Source of the DNA: a virus
Strand: one strand, 5' to 3'
IMG/VR virus record: IMGVR_UViG_3300048839_001898
Coordinates: 1-38,682 of that record
Length of the DNA: 38,682 nucleotides
The translations under genes and the position numbers were made by a program. Numbering within the stretch: the first letter of the stretch is position 1; each line of letters begins with the position of its first letter. Shown here piece after piece: positions 29,813 through 36,474 of the stretch. The notes beneath the pieces were generated by a model that searched no databases, was not told the origin of the DNA, and saw only the letters and a program-made list of their open reading frames with translations.

Positions 29813-30216
29813 CAGAATGGCACCTCCGGCGCGGTGGCGGCGATGTCACGCATGGCATCCTGGAAGCCACTGACGGCGACCTCGATCAGCGTCAGCACCT
29901 GGCTCTCGGTAAGGTCTGTGAGCCGCGTCTCCCAGCCGATCTCCTGCATGACCTCGGCCACCGGCTTCAGGGCGGCGAGGATCGCCATGTGCTCATCTTC
30001 GGTGAGATCAATCATGGCCGATGACCTCTGCCGTTCGGTCCAGAAGGTCTGGCAGGGAAGCGAGCAGAACCAGGCGCGCGGCCGCGGCCGGCTCGTTCGC
30101 CACGGATCGGACCATCCGAAGCCGCGCGCCGGGTGGCGGCAGACGGCGCAGAGCTCGTAGCGCGGATGCCAGAGCCGGCGCCGCTGCGATACTGTCTGGG
30201 AGACAGAAGAGTTCAT
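29812..30216 (-). CDS. DUF6511-like small phage protein
   Basis: A 134-aa protein, MNSSVSQTVSQRRRLWHPRY. The N-terminal part carries CAVCRHPARGFGWSDP and a second cysteine near FCSLPCQTFW, together a likely zinc-binding CxxC...CxxxC motif. The C-terminus is acidic and helical (LTEDEHMAILAALKPVAEVM, LTESQVLTLIEVAVSGFQDA). The 'GFGW.DP......R...FCS..CQ' pattern recalls DUF6511. Role unknown; the position between the DEAH helicase and the nuclease suggests a DNA-replication accessory. It starts 12 bases after the helicase stop. Confidence 0.7.
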   Translation of the reverse strand: MNSSVSQTVSQRRRLWHPRYELCAVCRHPARGFGWSDPWRTSRPRPRAWFCSLPCQTFWTERQRSSAMIDLTEDEHMAILAALKPVAEVMQEIGWETRLTDLTESQVLTLIEVAVSGFQDAMRDIAATAPEVPF

Positions 30217-30228
30217 CGCTCGGTCTCG

Positions 30229-31908
30229 TCATGCTGCCCTCGCCAGGCTTTCCTGCTCGGCGCCGAAGACCAGCCCGCGAATGGCAGCTCGATTGAAAGA
30301 GAAGGTGATGAGGGCCGAGGCCTGGTAGCGCGTGAGCCCATAGTCCTGCCGGTAGGCGGGCGGCAGCAATGACAGCTGCTTCTCGGTCGGTGGCAGCTTG
30401 AGCCACCCACGGCTTTTGTGGGCGCTCTCGTCGGTCTCGCTCTCGTTGAGCCAGTCGTCGGCGGCTGCAAGGCAGACGGCGCGCTCACCGACACCCAGGA
30501 GGCGCGGCTTCTGCCGCTGCACGCCGCCCACGCCGTACCAGCGGCCGTTGAGGAAGAAGACGCCGCCCCAGGCGTTGAAGCCGTTGGCGACCAGCGCTGC
30601 ATCGTCGCCGAACAGATCGCACCAGCGAAAACTCGACCGCTTCAGGAGGTCAATCTCGCTCATGATGAAATCGCCGAGCGGCGGCGGAGCCTCGCCCGTC
30701 TTCCGCTCCCACACATATCCGCAGAGCGGGCATTCCGTTGCGGCAAGCGGGATTTCGGCCTCGCATTCCGGGCAGGTTTTGGTGGGTGCGACGCCGTTCG
30801 CCTCGGGCCCGTCGAGATCGATGTCCTGTTCCAGCGTGCCGTGCAACAGCGTCGAGGTGCCGAAATCGAGCACGATGCAGTCGGACTTGATGACGCCGAA
30901 ATGCTCCTGCGGGTTCACCGGGCGTAAACCCCTGCCGACCATCTGGATCATGGTCGACTTGTAGGAACTGGGGCGAAGCAGCACGATACAACTCGTCGGC
31001 GGATGGTCCCAGCCCTCGGTCAGCACCGCTACATTGGCAATCACCCGTGCCTTGCCGGAGGCGTATTCGGCAAGAGTTGTGCGGCGCTCGGCCTCGCTCA
31101 TCTCGCCCGTGACCATCACCGCCGGAACGCCGGCCTGATTGAAAGCGCTGCAGACGTTGCTCGCGTGATCGATGGTCGAGCAAAACACGACCGTCTGGCG
31201 GTCGGTCGCCTTCTCGCGCCAGTGCTCGACCACGGCCTCGTTGATCGGTGCGCGGTTCATGACACGGTCGACCTCGCCCATGTCGAAGTCGGCGGCCGTC
31301 CGCCGCACATTGGCGAGTTCCTCCTGCACCCCGACATCGATCACGAAGGTGCGTGGCGGCACGAGATGACCAGAGGCGATCAGTTCGCCGATCCGGATCT
31401 GGTCGGCAACATTGGAGAAGACGGGCCGCAATCCCTTGCGGTCCCCGCGGTTGGGCGTCGCCGTGACGCCGTAGATCCGGCAGTCGGAGTTCCTGTCCCT
31501 CGCCTGATCGATGATGCGCCGGTAGCTGTCGGCCGCCGCGTGATGCGCCTCGTCGATTACCAGAACATCGAGCGCTGGCATGTTGTCGAGATTTGCCACG
31601 CGCGCCAGCGTCGGCACCATCGCGAAGGTGACTTGGCCCTGCCAGCTCTTGTTCGCGGCATCGACGACGGAGGTTGTGATGCCGGGGTTCACCCGGCTGA
31701 ACTTCGTGCGGTTCTGCTCGGTGAGTTCATCGCGGTGCGCGAGAACGCAGGCCTTCGCCCCGGTGCCGCCGACCATTTCGCCGGCAACCGCGGACAGCAT
31801 GATGGTCTTGCCGGCGCCGGTGGGTGCGACGGCGAGTGTATTGCCGTGCTCGTGCAGCGCAGCGAGGCTGCGCTCCACGAAGCGTTTCTGGCGCGGACGA
31901 AGCAGCAT
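30229..31908 (-). CDS. DEAH-box (SF2) DNA helicase with C-terminal zinc ribbon
   Basis: A 559-aa protein, MLLRPRQKRFVERSLAALHE. SF2 motifs are in order: Walker A APTGAGKT (28-35), DEAH in VIDEAHHA (117-124), GVTATPNR (148-155), VLTEGWDHP (297-304) and QMVGRGLRP (323-331). This is the RAD25/type III restriction-like helicase class used by phages. A CxxC...CxxC zinc ribbon follows (Cys380, 383, 394, 397 in CPECEAEIPLAATECPLCGY) and a 160-residue tail of unknown fold. It probably unwinds or remodels DNA in replication or recombination. It lies 13 bases downstream of the ssDNA-binding-type gene. Confidence 0.9.
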   Translation of the reverse strand: MLLRPRQKRFVERSLAALHEHGNTLAVAPTGAGKTIMLSAVAGEMVGGTGAKACVLAHRDELTEQNRTKFSRVNPGITTSVVDAANKSWQGQVTFAMVPTLARVANLDNMPALDVLVIDEAHHAAADSYRRIIDQARDRNSDCRIYGVTATPNRGDRKGLRPVFSNVADQIRIGELIASGHLVPPRTFVIDVGVQEELANVRRTAADFDMGEVDRVMNRAPINEAVVEHWREKATDRQTVVFCSTIDHASNVCSAFNQAGVPAVMVTGEMSEAERRTTLAEYASGKARVIANVAVLTEGWDHPPTSCIVLLRPSSYKSTMIQMVGRGLRPVNPQEHFGVIKSDCIVLDFGTSTLLHGTLEQDIDLDGPEANGVAPTKTCPECEAEIPLAATECPLCGYVWERKTGEAPPPLGDFIMSEIDLLKRSSFRWCDLFGDDAALVANGFNAWGGVFFLNGRWYGVGGVQRQKPRLLGVGERAVCLAAADDWLNESETDESAHKSRGWLKLPPTEKQLSLLPPAYRQDYGLTRYQASALITFSFNRAAIRGLVFGAEQESLARAA

Positions 31909-31921
31909 GCTGGCCTGCTCC

Positions 31922-32512
31922 TCACTGCGCCCAGGACGGCCGCGGGCTGGCAGCGCGCGGAGCTGCTGCAGGAGCCTGTGCGTGAGGCTGCGGGGCAGGG
32001 GAAGGGGCCGCCGGTACTCCCATCAAGGCTGCATATTCGCGGTGATCGGGCGTCACAGCCGTGCGGATGTCGTTCTTCTCGTCCCCGTTGGTATCGGTTC
32101 CGACGTCGATCCGGGCGACGAACTCGATCCCGTCGAGATCGGCGAACCCCGCAATGCGCCGTGCCGCTTGCGCCTGTGGCGAGTTGTCCTTGTTGGAAAT
32201 GCCACGAGCCGAATTGAGCATGCCACGGATGAGGCCACGTCCCATGTTGCCCCAATCCGGTCCCTTTGGGCTGTAGAGTCCGATCAACGCGAACACCTTG
32301 CGTCGGGCGTAGGGGCCCTCCAGCACCGTGAACTCGCCGTTGAGATACACCGCGCCGCCGGAGCCGCGGGTGGCGTAGCCACCGGTCCATCCCTGCGATG
32401 GATCGTCGAAGCCGCCGGGGCGGATGGTCAGCCGCACCTTGGCGAGCGTTCCCTTTGGAATCAGGTTGGGATTTTGCTGGGCGTCGTTAAAGTCGTTCCA
32501 CGAAGCGGTCAT
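31922..32512 (-). CDS. Probable ssDNA-binding protein (DUF669-like)
   Basis: A 196-aa protein starting at ATG 32512, MTASWNDFNDAQQNPNLIPK. Residues 1-150 have an OB-like core (GTLAKVRLTIRPGGFDDPSQ, GGAVYLNGEFTVLEGPYARR, KVFALIGLYSPKGPDWGNMG) ending with GIEFVARIDVGTDTNGDEKN. The last 40 residues are Pro/Ala-rich and flexible, ending in SWAQ, similar in character to SSB tails. It directly follows a Sak4-like ATPase; such pairs of annealase and DUF669/SSB-like proteins are recurrent in phages. ssDNA binding is inferred from the pairing and the fold pattern. Confidence 0.75.
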   Translation of the reverse strand: MTASWNDFNDAQQNPNLIPKGTLAKVRLTIRPGGFDDPSQGWTGGYATRGSGGAVYLNGEFTVLEGPYARRKVFALIGLYSPKGPDWGNMGRGLIRGMLNSARGISNKDNSPQAQAARRIAGFADLDGIEFVARIDVGTDTNGDEKNDIRTAVTPDHREYAALMGVPAAPSPAPQPHAQAPAAAPRAASPRPSWAQ

Positions 32513-32526
32513 GGCGTGCCTCTCGA

Positions 32527-33429
32527 TCATGCGGGGGTGGATGGAGTGGGGATGGTGGGAGCGGCCGGCCGGCCGAACTCCAGCCTCTCGGTTGCGGGCT
32601 TGACTGGTCCGCGGATCTTCTCGAACAGGCGGCCAAGATGCGGCTCTTCGATCATGTCGAGCCGCCCGCTGCGATCCTTGGCCGGATAGCCCCACGGATT
32701 GAGCGTGTGACAGATGAAAGCGCGTCGAAGCTTGCCGTCTTCCTGCTTGATGGCCGCAAGCGTCAGGACTTCATCGACGATGCCCGGCAGTTCGAGGCCG
32801 GTCTTCGAGCCGTCGATCTGCGGCACGAAAAGCTTGCGATTGAAGTCATCAAGCTTTTCATCGAGGATCCCGACAAAGATCACGTTCTTGAAGCGCGTGT
32901 GCTGCAGGTGGGTCAGCCAGGCGATCATCTCGCGACCGTGCAGGCCATAGGCGCCGCGGAGGTCGGGTTTGCCGGTTTTTTCCGACAGCGCCTCGGGCTG
33001 GCCCTTGCACCACTGGAAGCAGAGCCGCCCCGCGACCGTGATGCTGTCGACGAACACGGTGTCATAACGGTCGAGAACAGCGGGGTCGCCAAAGCGGGTG
33101 CAAACAGCCTCGTAGTGCGCCTGGCTGTATGCCTGCTCGTCACGCAGCGCGGGATTGGGGCCGCCGATGAACACCGCGAAATCACGACATTCGACCCACG
33201 TGCGCGGCCGGATGGTGTCGCCACTCCAGCCCTCGACAGCGAGGTCGCCGGCCTCCAGGTCGTAGAACAGCGTCGTTGAGGCATCCAGCGTCCACAACAG
33301 ACTGGTCTTGCCTTGTCCGCTGCCGCCAAAGATGGCGGCCTTGATGCCTCGGTTTTCCGCCATACGCTGGTCAGCGGAGATGATGGGGAGCGTGGACCTG
33401 GCCATTGTCGATGCGAAAGGACCGGTCAT
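32527..33429 (-). CDS. RecA-fold ATPase, probable Sak4-type single-strand annealing protein
   Basis: A 300-aa protein (AAA_24-like). Walker A is GGSGQGKTS at residues 35-43; TLFYDLEAGDLAVEGW follows; Walker B is DTVFVDSITVAG. A C-terminal part with GYPAKDRSGRLDMIEEPHLG is typical of Sak4-related proteins. Sak4 promotes pairing of single strands during phage recombination and replication. Its start shares 4 bases with the preceding stop (ATGA). The downstream neighbour is the DUF669-like gene, the usual Sak4 partner. A related ATP-binding protein without annealing activity is possible. Confidence 0.82.
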   Translation of the reverse strand: MTGPFASTMARSTLPIISADQRMAENRGIKAAIFGGSGQGKTSLLWTLDASTTLFYDLEAGDLAVEGWSGDTIRPRTWVECRDFAVFIGGPNPALRDEQAYSQAHYEAVCTRFGDPAVLDRYDTVFVDSITVAGRLCFQWCKGQPEALSEKTGKPDLRGAYGLHGREMIAWLTHLQHTRFKNVIFVGILDEKLDDFNRKLFVPQIDGSKTGLELPGIVDEVLTLAAIKQEDGKLRRAFICHTLNPWGYPAKDRSGRLDMIEEPHLGRLFEKIRGPVKPATERLEFGRPAAPTIPTPSTPA

Positions 33430-33911
33430 CGTTCGCCACCCAGCGGCTGAATGGAATAGCTCGGCTTGCCGGTCTTCACTGTGCGCGCCGGCATGAACAG
33501 CTCGCGCAAGGGGCGCGGCCAGTTGGCGAAGGCTGCCTCCGAGACCTCGAGCTTGGTCTTGACGTAATCCGAAGGATCATCGCCCCAGCCGGTGCGGATG
33601 ATTTCCGAAGCGTGCCGGAGCTTGTCCTGATCCCAGCTCACCCGCTTGGGCAGATCGGCAATGACGACAAAGCCGTTGTCCTCAAACCGAACGGTGCCGG
33701 CGTCCTTCCCGGCCTCGGCACGACGTTGCGCCGCGCGGGTGCCATAGCGCCGGTCGAGCGCCGCATCGAGCTTGTCCTCGATCCGTCGCAGCGCCGCCTT
33801 CTGCATGGCAAGGTCATCGAGCAGACATGCAAGCTCTGGCGCGGAGACGAGAGCGAGGTCGGCAACGTCCATGTCGCGGATATGCTCGGTCAGAATGATC
33901 GGAGCGTTCAT
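33426..33911 (-). CDS. Conserved early phage protein, unknown
   Basis: A 161-aa protein from ATG 33911, MNAPIILTEHIRDMDVADLA. Residues 10-60 form a helical pair (VSAPELACLLDDLAMQKAAL then RRIEDKLDAALDRRYG), and residues 75-130 an alternating region (VRFEDNGFVVIADLPKRVSW then DQDKLRHASEIIRTGWGDDP). The end is LPRLRELFMPARTVKTGKPS-like. This resembles proteins found immediately before Sak4 or recombinase genes in alphaproteobacterial phages. I can give no function; partnership with the recombinase is inferred from the 4-base overlap with the next gene. Confidence 0.7.
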   Translation of the reverse strand: MNAPIILTEHIRDMDVADLALVSAPELACLLDDLAMQKAALRRIEDKLDAALDRRYGTRAAQRRAEAGKDAGTVRFEDNGFVVIADLPKRVSWDQDKLRHASEIIRTGWGDDPSDYVKTKLEVSEAAFANWPRPLRELFMPARTVKTGKPSYSIQPLGGER

Positions 33912-33921
33912 GGTGCGGACC

Positions 33922-34281
33922 TCACGCTGCCATCTTGAGCGGGGCGATGCGCGGCGATCGCATCGAGGCCATGCCAAGCCGGCCCAGAGCCCGAACCGCA
34001 AGGTAGAGATAGTCGTGCGGCCCGATGCGCTTCTGCACCGGGAACACCAGGCCCTGTTCCGACGCCACCATCACGCGGTTGGCGACAGTCGCCAGACGCC
34101 GGCGATCGACAGACCTCAGCACGCCAGTGCTCTCGCAACGATCAAGCGCGAGATGGCCTCTGTAATAGGCGATGCAGTCATGTGGCTTGGCATCCACGAT
34201 CCAGTCGACGAGCCGGTTTTCGTCGAGGGGCACGGCATGGCGAGTGATCGTGCCCGTCAGGTGGTTTGAATAAGCTGACAT
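33922..34281 (-). CDS. Small early phage protein, unknown
   Basis: A 119-aa protein with start MSAYSNHLTGTITRHAVPLD at ATG 34281. Predicted to contain a helix-loop segment (NRLVDWIVDAKPHDCIAYYR) and DRRRLATVANRVMVASEQGL, then strand-rich sequence (LVFPVQKRIGPHDYLYLAVR). The last 20 residues are basic. The pattern 'GD.IAYHRG.LA.DR' followed by 'A.A...G.V.L.QR' occurs in other early phage operons but I know no assigned role. A longer frame to 34335 exists, but its N-terminus is Ser/Arg-rich and unlikely to be translated. Confidence 0.65.
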   Translation of the reverse strand: MSAYSNHLTGTITRHAVPLDENRLVDWIVDAKPHDCIAYYRGHLALDRCESTGVLRSVDRRRLATVANRVMVASEQGLVFPVQKRIGPHDYLYLAVRALGRLGMASMRSPRIAPLKMAA

Positions 34282-34510
34282 CGAGCAAAGCTTTCTCGTT
34301 CGGCCCGAGCTTGAAGCTCGGCCGTGAATGGACATCGGATGTGTGTGTGGTGGACCGATCAGCCCGGAGGCGATCGCTCCCTTTACTCTTTAGGTAGCGA
34401 CCGAGACCTCAGATTTTCCCAGAAGGTCGTGACTGCCGGGACGCATTGAATGTGAGTTGGGCGCATCTTGATCCTCCCGTGTTCCTGTCGGGTCCGCGCT
34501 GTGGGCGACA
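34282..34510. other. Non-coding interval with a long dyad upstream of the early operon
   Basis: The 229 bp between the sigma-factor stop and the start at 34281 has no credible gene. A nearly perfect dyad at 34301-34324 (arms CCGAGCTT/AAGCTCGG plus three outer pairs, one bulge) lies about 20 bases before the start codon of the early operon. No T-run follows, so an operator or translational-control hairpin is more likely than a terminator. The rest could hold the early promoter, but I see no convincing -35/-10 pair. Confidence 0.5.
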
Positions 34511-35194
34511 TCACCGACAACGCCTTAGTAGCGATTGAGACTGCTGATCGCTCCCAGGAGGTCCAAGGATTGAGCGATGATCGACGAGTTCTAGCGTGAA
34601 CATGCGGTAACGGATTTCACGAAGCCGCCGATAGAACTCGCTGGTGGACAGGCCCGAACGGCGCTGTGCGGCTGGGAGGTCGCCATCCTCGAAAAGTGAC
34701 AGGCGTGCGACCAGAGCGAGATCCTCAGGCAGCACAGCGATGAAATCGGCAAGCAAGAGTGGGAGCTGCAGCGTCGGCTCGACATCGGGGCCGATCCACT
34801 GCTGTGCCTCGATGAGTTCGCCGAGCGTGGTGGTTCGCACGCTACCGGCCGGCTGATCGGTCGAGCCGCCCCACATCCGGAACTCAGCTCCAATCTTGTC
34901 GGCGACCCCTTGCGCTGCCTGCCGCGCGATGCGGTCCGCGAACGACGACCAAGCGCCTCGTGCAGGATCGAAGAAGCGCCGGCGCTCGATCAGCGCGAGT
35001 AGGATGTCCTGCTCGACGTTTTCGCGGTCCGCCTCCGAGAGCCGCATGGTGCGCGCGACCCGACGGGTGTGATAGGCGGCGGCGCCCATCATGGTGCGCA
35101 GCGACTGTTGATCGAATGACTGGGCGGGTGCCGGGGCTGCTTCGGCACTCCTATCGGAGACGGGCGCTGCCGAACCGATTGGAGGAATAGTCAT
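34511..35194 (-). CDS. Phage-encoded sigma-70-like factor
   Basis: A 227-aa protein, MTIPPIGSAAPVSDRSAEAA. A region-2-like helical segment spans residues 31-100 (AYHTRRVARTMRLSEADREN, VEQDILLALIERRRFFDPAR, WSSFADRIARQAAQGVADK). A region-4-like HTH lies at about 155-200 (LPEDLALVARLSLFEDGDLP, AAQRRSGLSTSEFYRRLREI). Regions 1.1 and 3 are absent, and the N-terminal 28 residues are a disordered leader. The layout fits an ECF-like sigma factor of phage origin that could direct RNA polymerase to phage promoters. A strong AGGAGG ribosome site lies upstream, and the start shares 4 bases with the HTH stop. Confidence 0.78.
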   Translation of the reverse strand: MTIPPIGSAAPVSDRSAEAAPAPAQSFDQQSLRTMMGAAAYHTRRVARTMRLSEADRENVEQDILLALIERRRFFDPARGAWSSFADRIARQAAQGVADKIGAEFRMWGGSTDQPAGSVRTTTLGELIEAQQWIGPDVEPTLQLPLLLADFIAVLPEDLALVARLSLFEDGDLPAAQRRSGLSTSEFYRRLREIRYRMFTLELVDHRSILGPPGSDQQSQSLLRRCR

Positions 35195-35421
35195 TTTTTC
35201 CTCCTATTTCGGACGCTACTTCCATCGGCAGCCTCCAACTGCTCAATAAAGGCGAGGACCTTGTCGGCGGTGGCGAGCGTGGGAGACCGTCCACGCCGCA
35301 GATTGAGGATAAACGACGCATCCCCAATGGCTTGGCGTCCGAATTCGGTCGGCTTGAAGCCCGATACCTGAAGAAAGGCCTCGACCCTGGCGACGAAATG
35401 TTCACTAAATGTTCTTGCCAT
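35191..35421 (-). CDS. Small HTH regulator, Cro-like position
   Basis: A 76-aa protein from ATG 35421, MARTFSEHFVARVEAFLQVS. Residues 18-55 carry a helix-turn-helix pattern (GFKPTEFGRQAIGDASFILN then LRRGRSPTLATADKVLAFIE), where the second helix has the spacing of an XRE-type fold. The C-terminus is basic. Divergent transcription from the S24-type repressor places it where lambdoid phages keep cro. Direct role in lytic switch is inferred from location only. Its promoter appears to start transcription at or near the ATG. Confidence 0.72.
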   Translation of the reverse strand: MARTFSEHFVARVEAFLQVSGFKPTEFGRQAIGDASFILNLRRGRSPTLATADKVLAFIEQLEAADGSSVRNRRKK

Positions 35422-35457
35422 GGGAGGCATAAAAGCGATATGCAGATCGGGCGTCAA
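35422..35457 (-). promoter_or_regulatory. Promoter of the Cro-like/sigma operon, probably leaderless
   Basis: On the minus strand TTGACG (35452-35457) and TTTTAT (35429-35434) are separated by exactly 17 bp, a good sigma-70 promoter. The predicted start, about 7 bases past the -10, falls on or next to the ATG at 35421, leaving no room for a Shine-Dalgarno. The mRNA may therefore be leaderless, as for lambda cI from pRM. Confidence 0.62.
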
Positions 35458-35506
35458 CGAAAAGAAGTTGGCAATTTCCTACATCGATGAATCAAGGGGT
35501 TACTCC

Positions 35507-36223
35507 ATGGATCTCGATCCGATCAGGCTGAAGGTCCTCGATCTCGTCGAGCGCGCTGGCACCGATCTGAAGAAGGCTTCGCTCGCTTGTGGCAAGAACG
35601 CTGCCTACGTGCACCAGTTCATCTATCGCGGCACGCCCAAAATTCTGCCCGAGGACGTGCGCGAGGCGCTTGCCAAGCATCTCGGTGTGCACGATCGCGC
35701 GCTGCGCCATCCCGAGGTGCCGCAGCGGAAGGTCCCGGCGCGCCATGAGGATGAGCAAGATGACCAACTGGAAGCTCGCAAGCGTCCGCGGCGATCGGCT
35801 GCAGGATTCTCACCGATCACCGAGATCGACATGCGCGCGTCCGCAGGACCCGGCGCGTTTCATGAAGGACTCGAGGAGGCCAAGATCACCTGGCTGTTCC
35901 CCGACGAGGTGATCCGCCACGAGTTTCGCGCGCGGCCGGAGGATCTGCATATCGTCACGATCGACGGCGACTCGATGGAGCCCCTGTTGTCGAGCGGCGA
36001 CCGCATCATGGTCGATACCAGCCGGCGCGTGCCGGCCCCGCCTGGCATATTCGTGATCTGGGACGGCATGGGCGTCGTGGCCAAACGCATTGAGCACGTG
36101 GCGCACTCGGATCCAACCAAGATCATCATCAAGTCGCTTAATCCTGAGTACCAGACCTATGAGCGCAATGCCGAGGATGTGAACATCATCGGCCGCGTGG
36201 TTTGGGCCTCGAAGCGGCTGTGA
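35507..36223 (+). CDS. S24-family phage repressor (LexA/cI-like)
   Basis: A 238-aa protein starting at ATG 35507, MDLDPIRLKVLDLVERAGTD. The N-terminal HTH region is LKKASLACGKNAAYVHQFIY (21-40), then a helix to about 62. The C-terminal S24 peptidase domain has Ser156 in IDGDSMEPL and Lys193 in VVAKRI, the catalytic dyad. An Ala-Gly at 113-114 in RASAGPG is a candidate self-cleavage site, about 43 residues before the Ser. It probably keeps the lysogen silent and is released by RecA-stimulated cleavage after DNA damage. Divergent from the Cro-like gene. Confidence 0.9.
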   Translation: MDLDPIRLKVLDLVERAGTDLKKASLACGKNAAYVHQFIYRGTPKILPEDVREALAKHLGVHDRALRHPEVPQRKVPARHEDEQDDQLEARKRPRRSAAGFSPITEIDMRASAGPGAFHEGLEEAKITWLFPDEVIRHEFRARPEDLHIVTIDGDSMEPLLSSGDRIMVDTSRRVPAPPGIFVIWDGMGVVAKRIEHVAHSDPTKIIIKSLNPEYQTYERNAEDVNIIGRVVWASKRL

Positions 36224-36228
36224 GCAAC

Positions 36229-36357
36229 ATGCCCCCTGACGAAATTCTCCGGGACAAACTGCGCAAGATCGAGGCGCTGTTCGCCGGCGCAGCGATACAG
36301 GGAAAGAGCGCTGGCGGCGAACGGCTCGGCCGTCGCCTTACCGGCGGTATTCGGTAG
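36229..36357 (+). pseudogene. Truncated small phage gene next to the repressor
   Basis: An ORF of 42 codons, MPPDEILRDKLRKIEALFAG followed by AAIQGKSAGGERLGRRLTGG. The first 20 residues strongly resemble the start of DUF2786-type proteins (LRDKLRKIEALFAGA), which normally run well over 100 residues. After AG the sequence departs and stops after another 20 residues, so it looks cut short by deletion or frameshift. An in-frame GTG at 36220 overlaps the repressor stop. It might still make a short peptide. Confidence 0.55.
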
Positions 36358-36401
36358 ATTAAGTCGCTGACGAGGACACCGCACGACGGAAAAGGATTAA
36401 C

Positions 36402-36461
36402 ATGTGGTCCGGTGACTTCGAAATGCCGTGGGATTGGCGCGTGCAGCGCCGAAACGATTGA
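36402..36461 (+). CDS. 19-codon leader-like ORF before the RecD2-type gene
   Basis: A very short ORF, MWSGDFEMPWDWRVQRRND, with a strong ribosome site (AAAGGA, 6 bases before the ATG). It ends 13 bases before the helicase ATG, which has no clear ribosome site of its own. It has three tryptophans among its first 12 residues. The spacing and strong start suggest translational coupling or a leader peptide. It may be a chance ORF. Confidence 0.4.
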   Translation: MWSGDFEMPWDWRVQRRND

Positions 36462-36474
36462 AGCGACGATCTCC

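Noticed and set aside
31003-32217. A 404-codon plus-strand frame opposite the DEAH helicase and ssDNA-binding genes
   Set aside because: It spans the junction of two real minus-strand genes and reads as their antisense, with many His/Arg residues and no recognisable domain.
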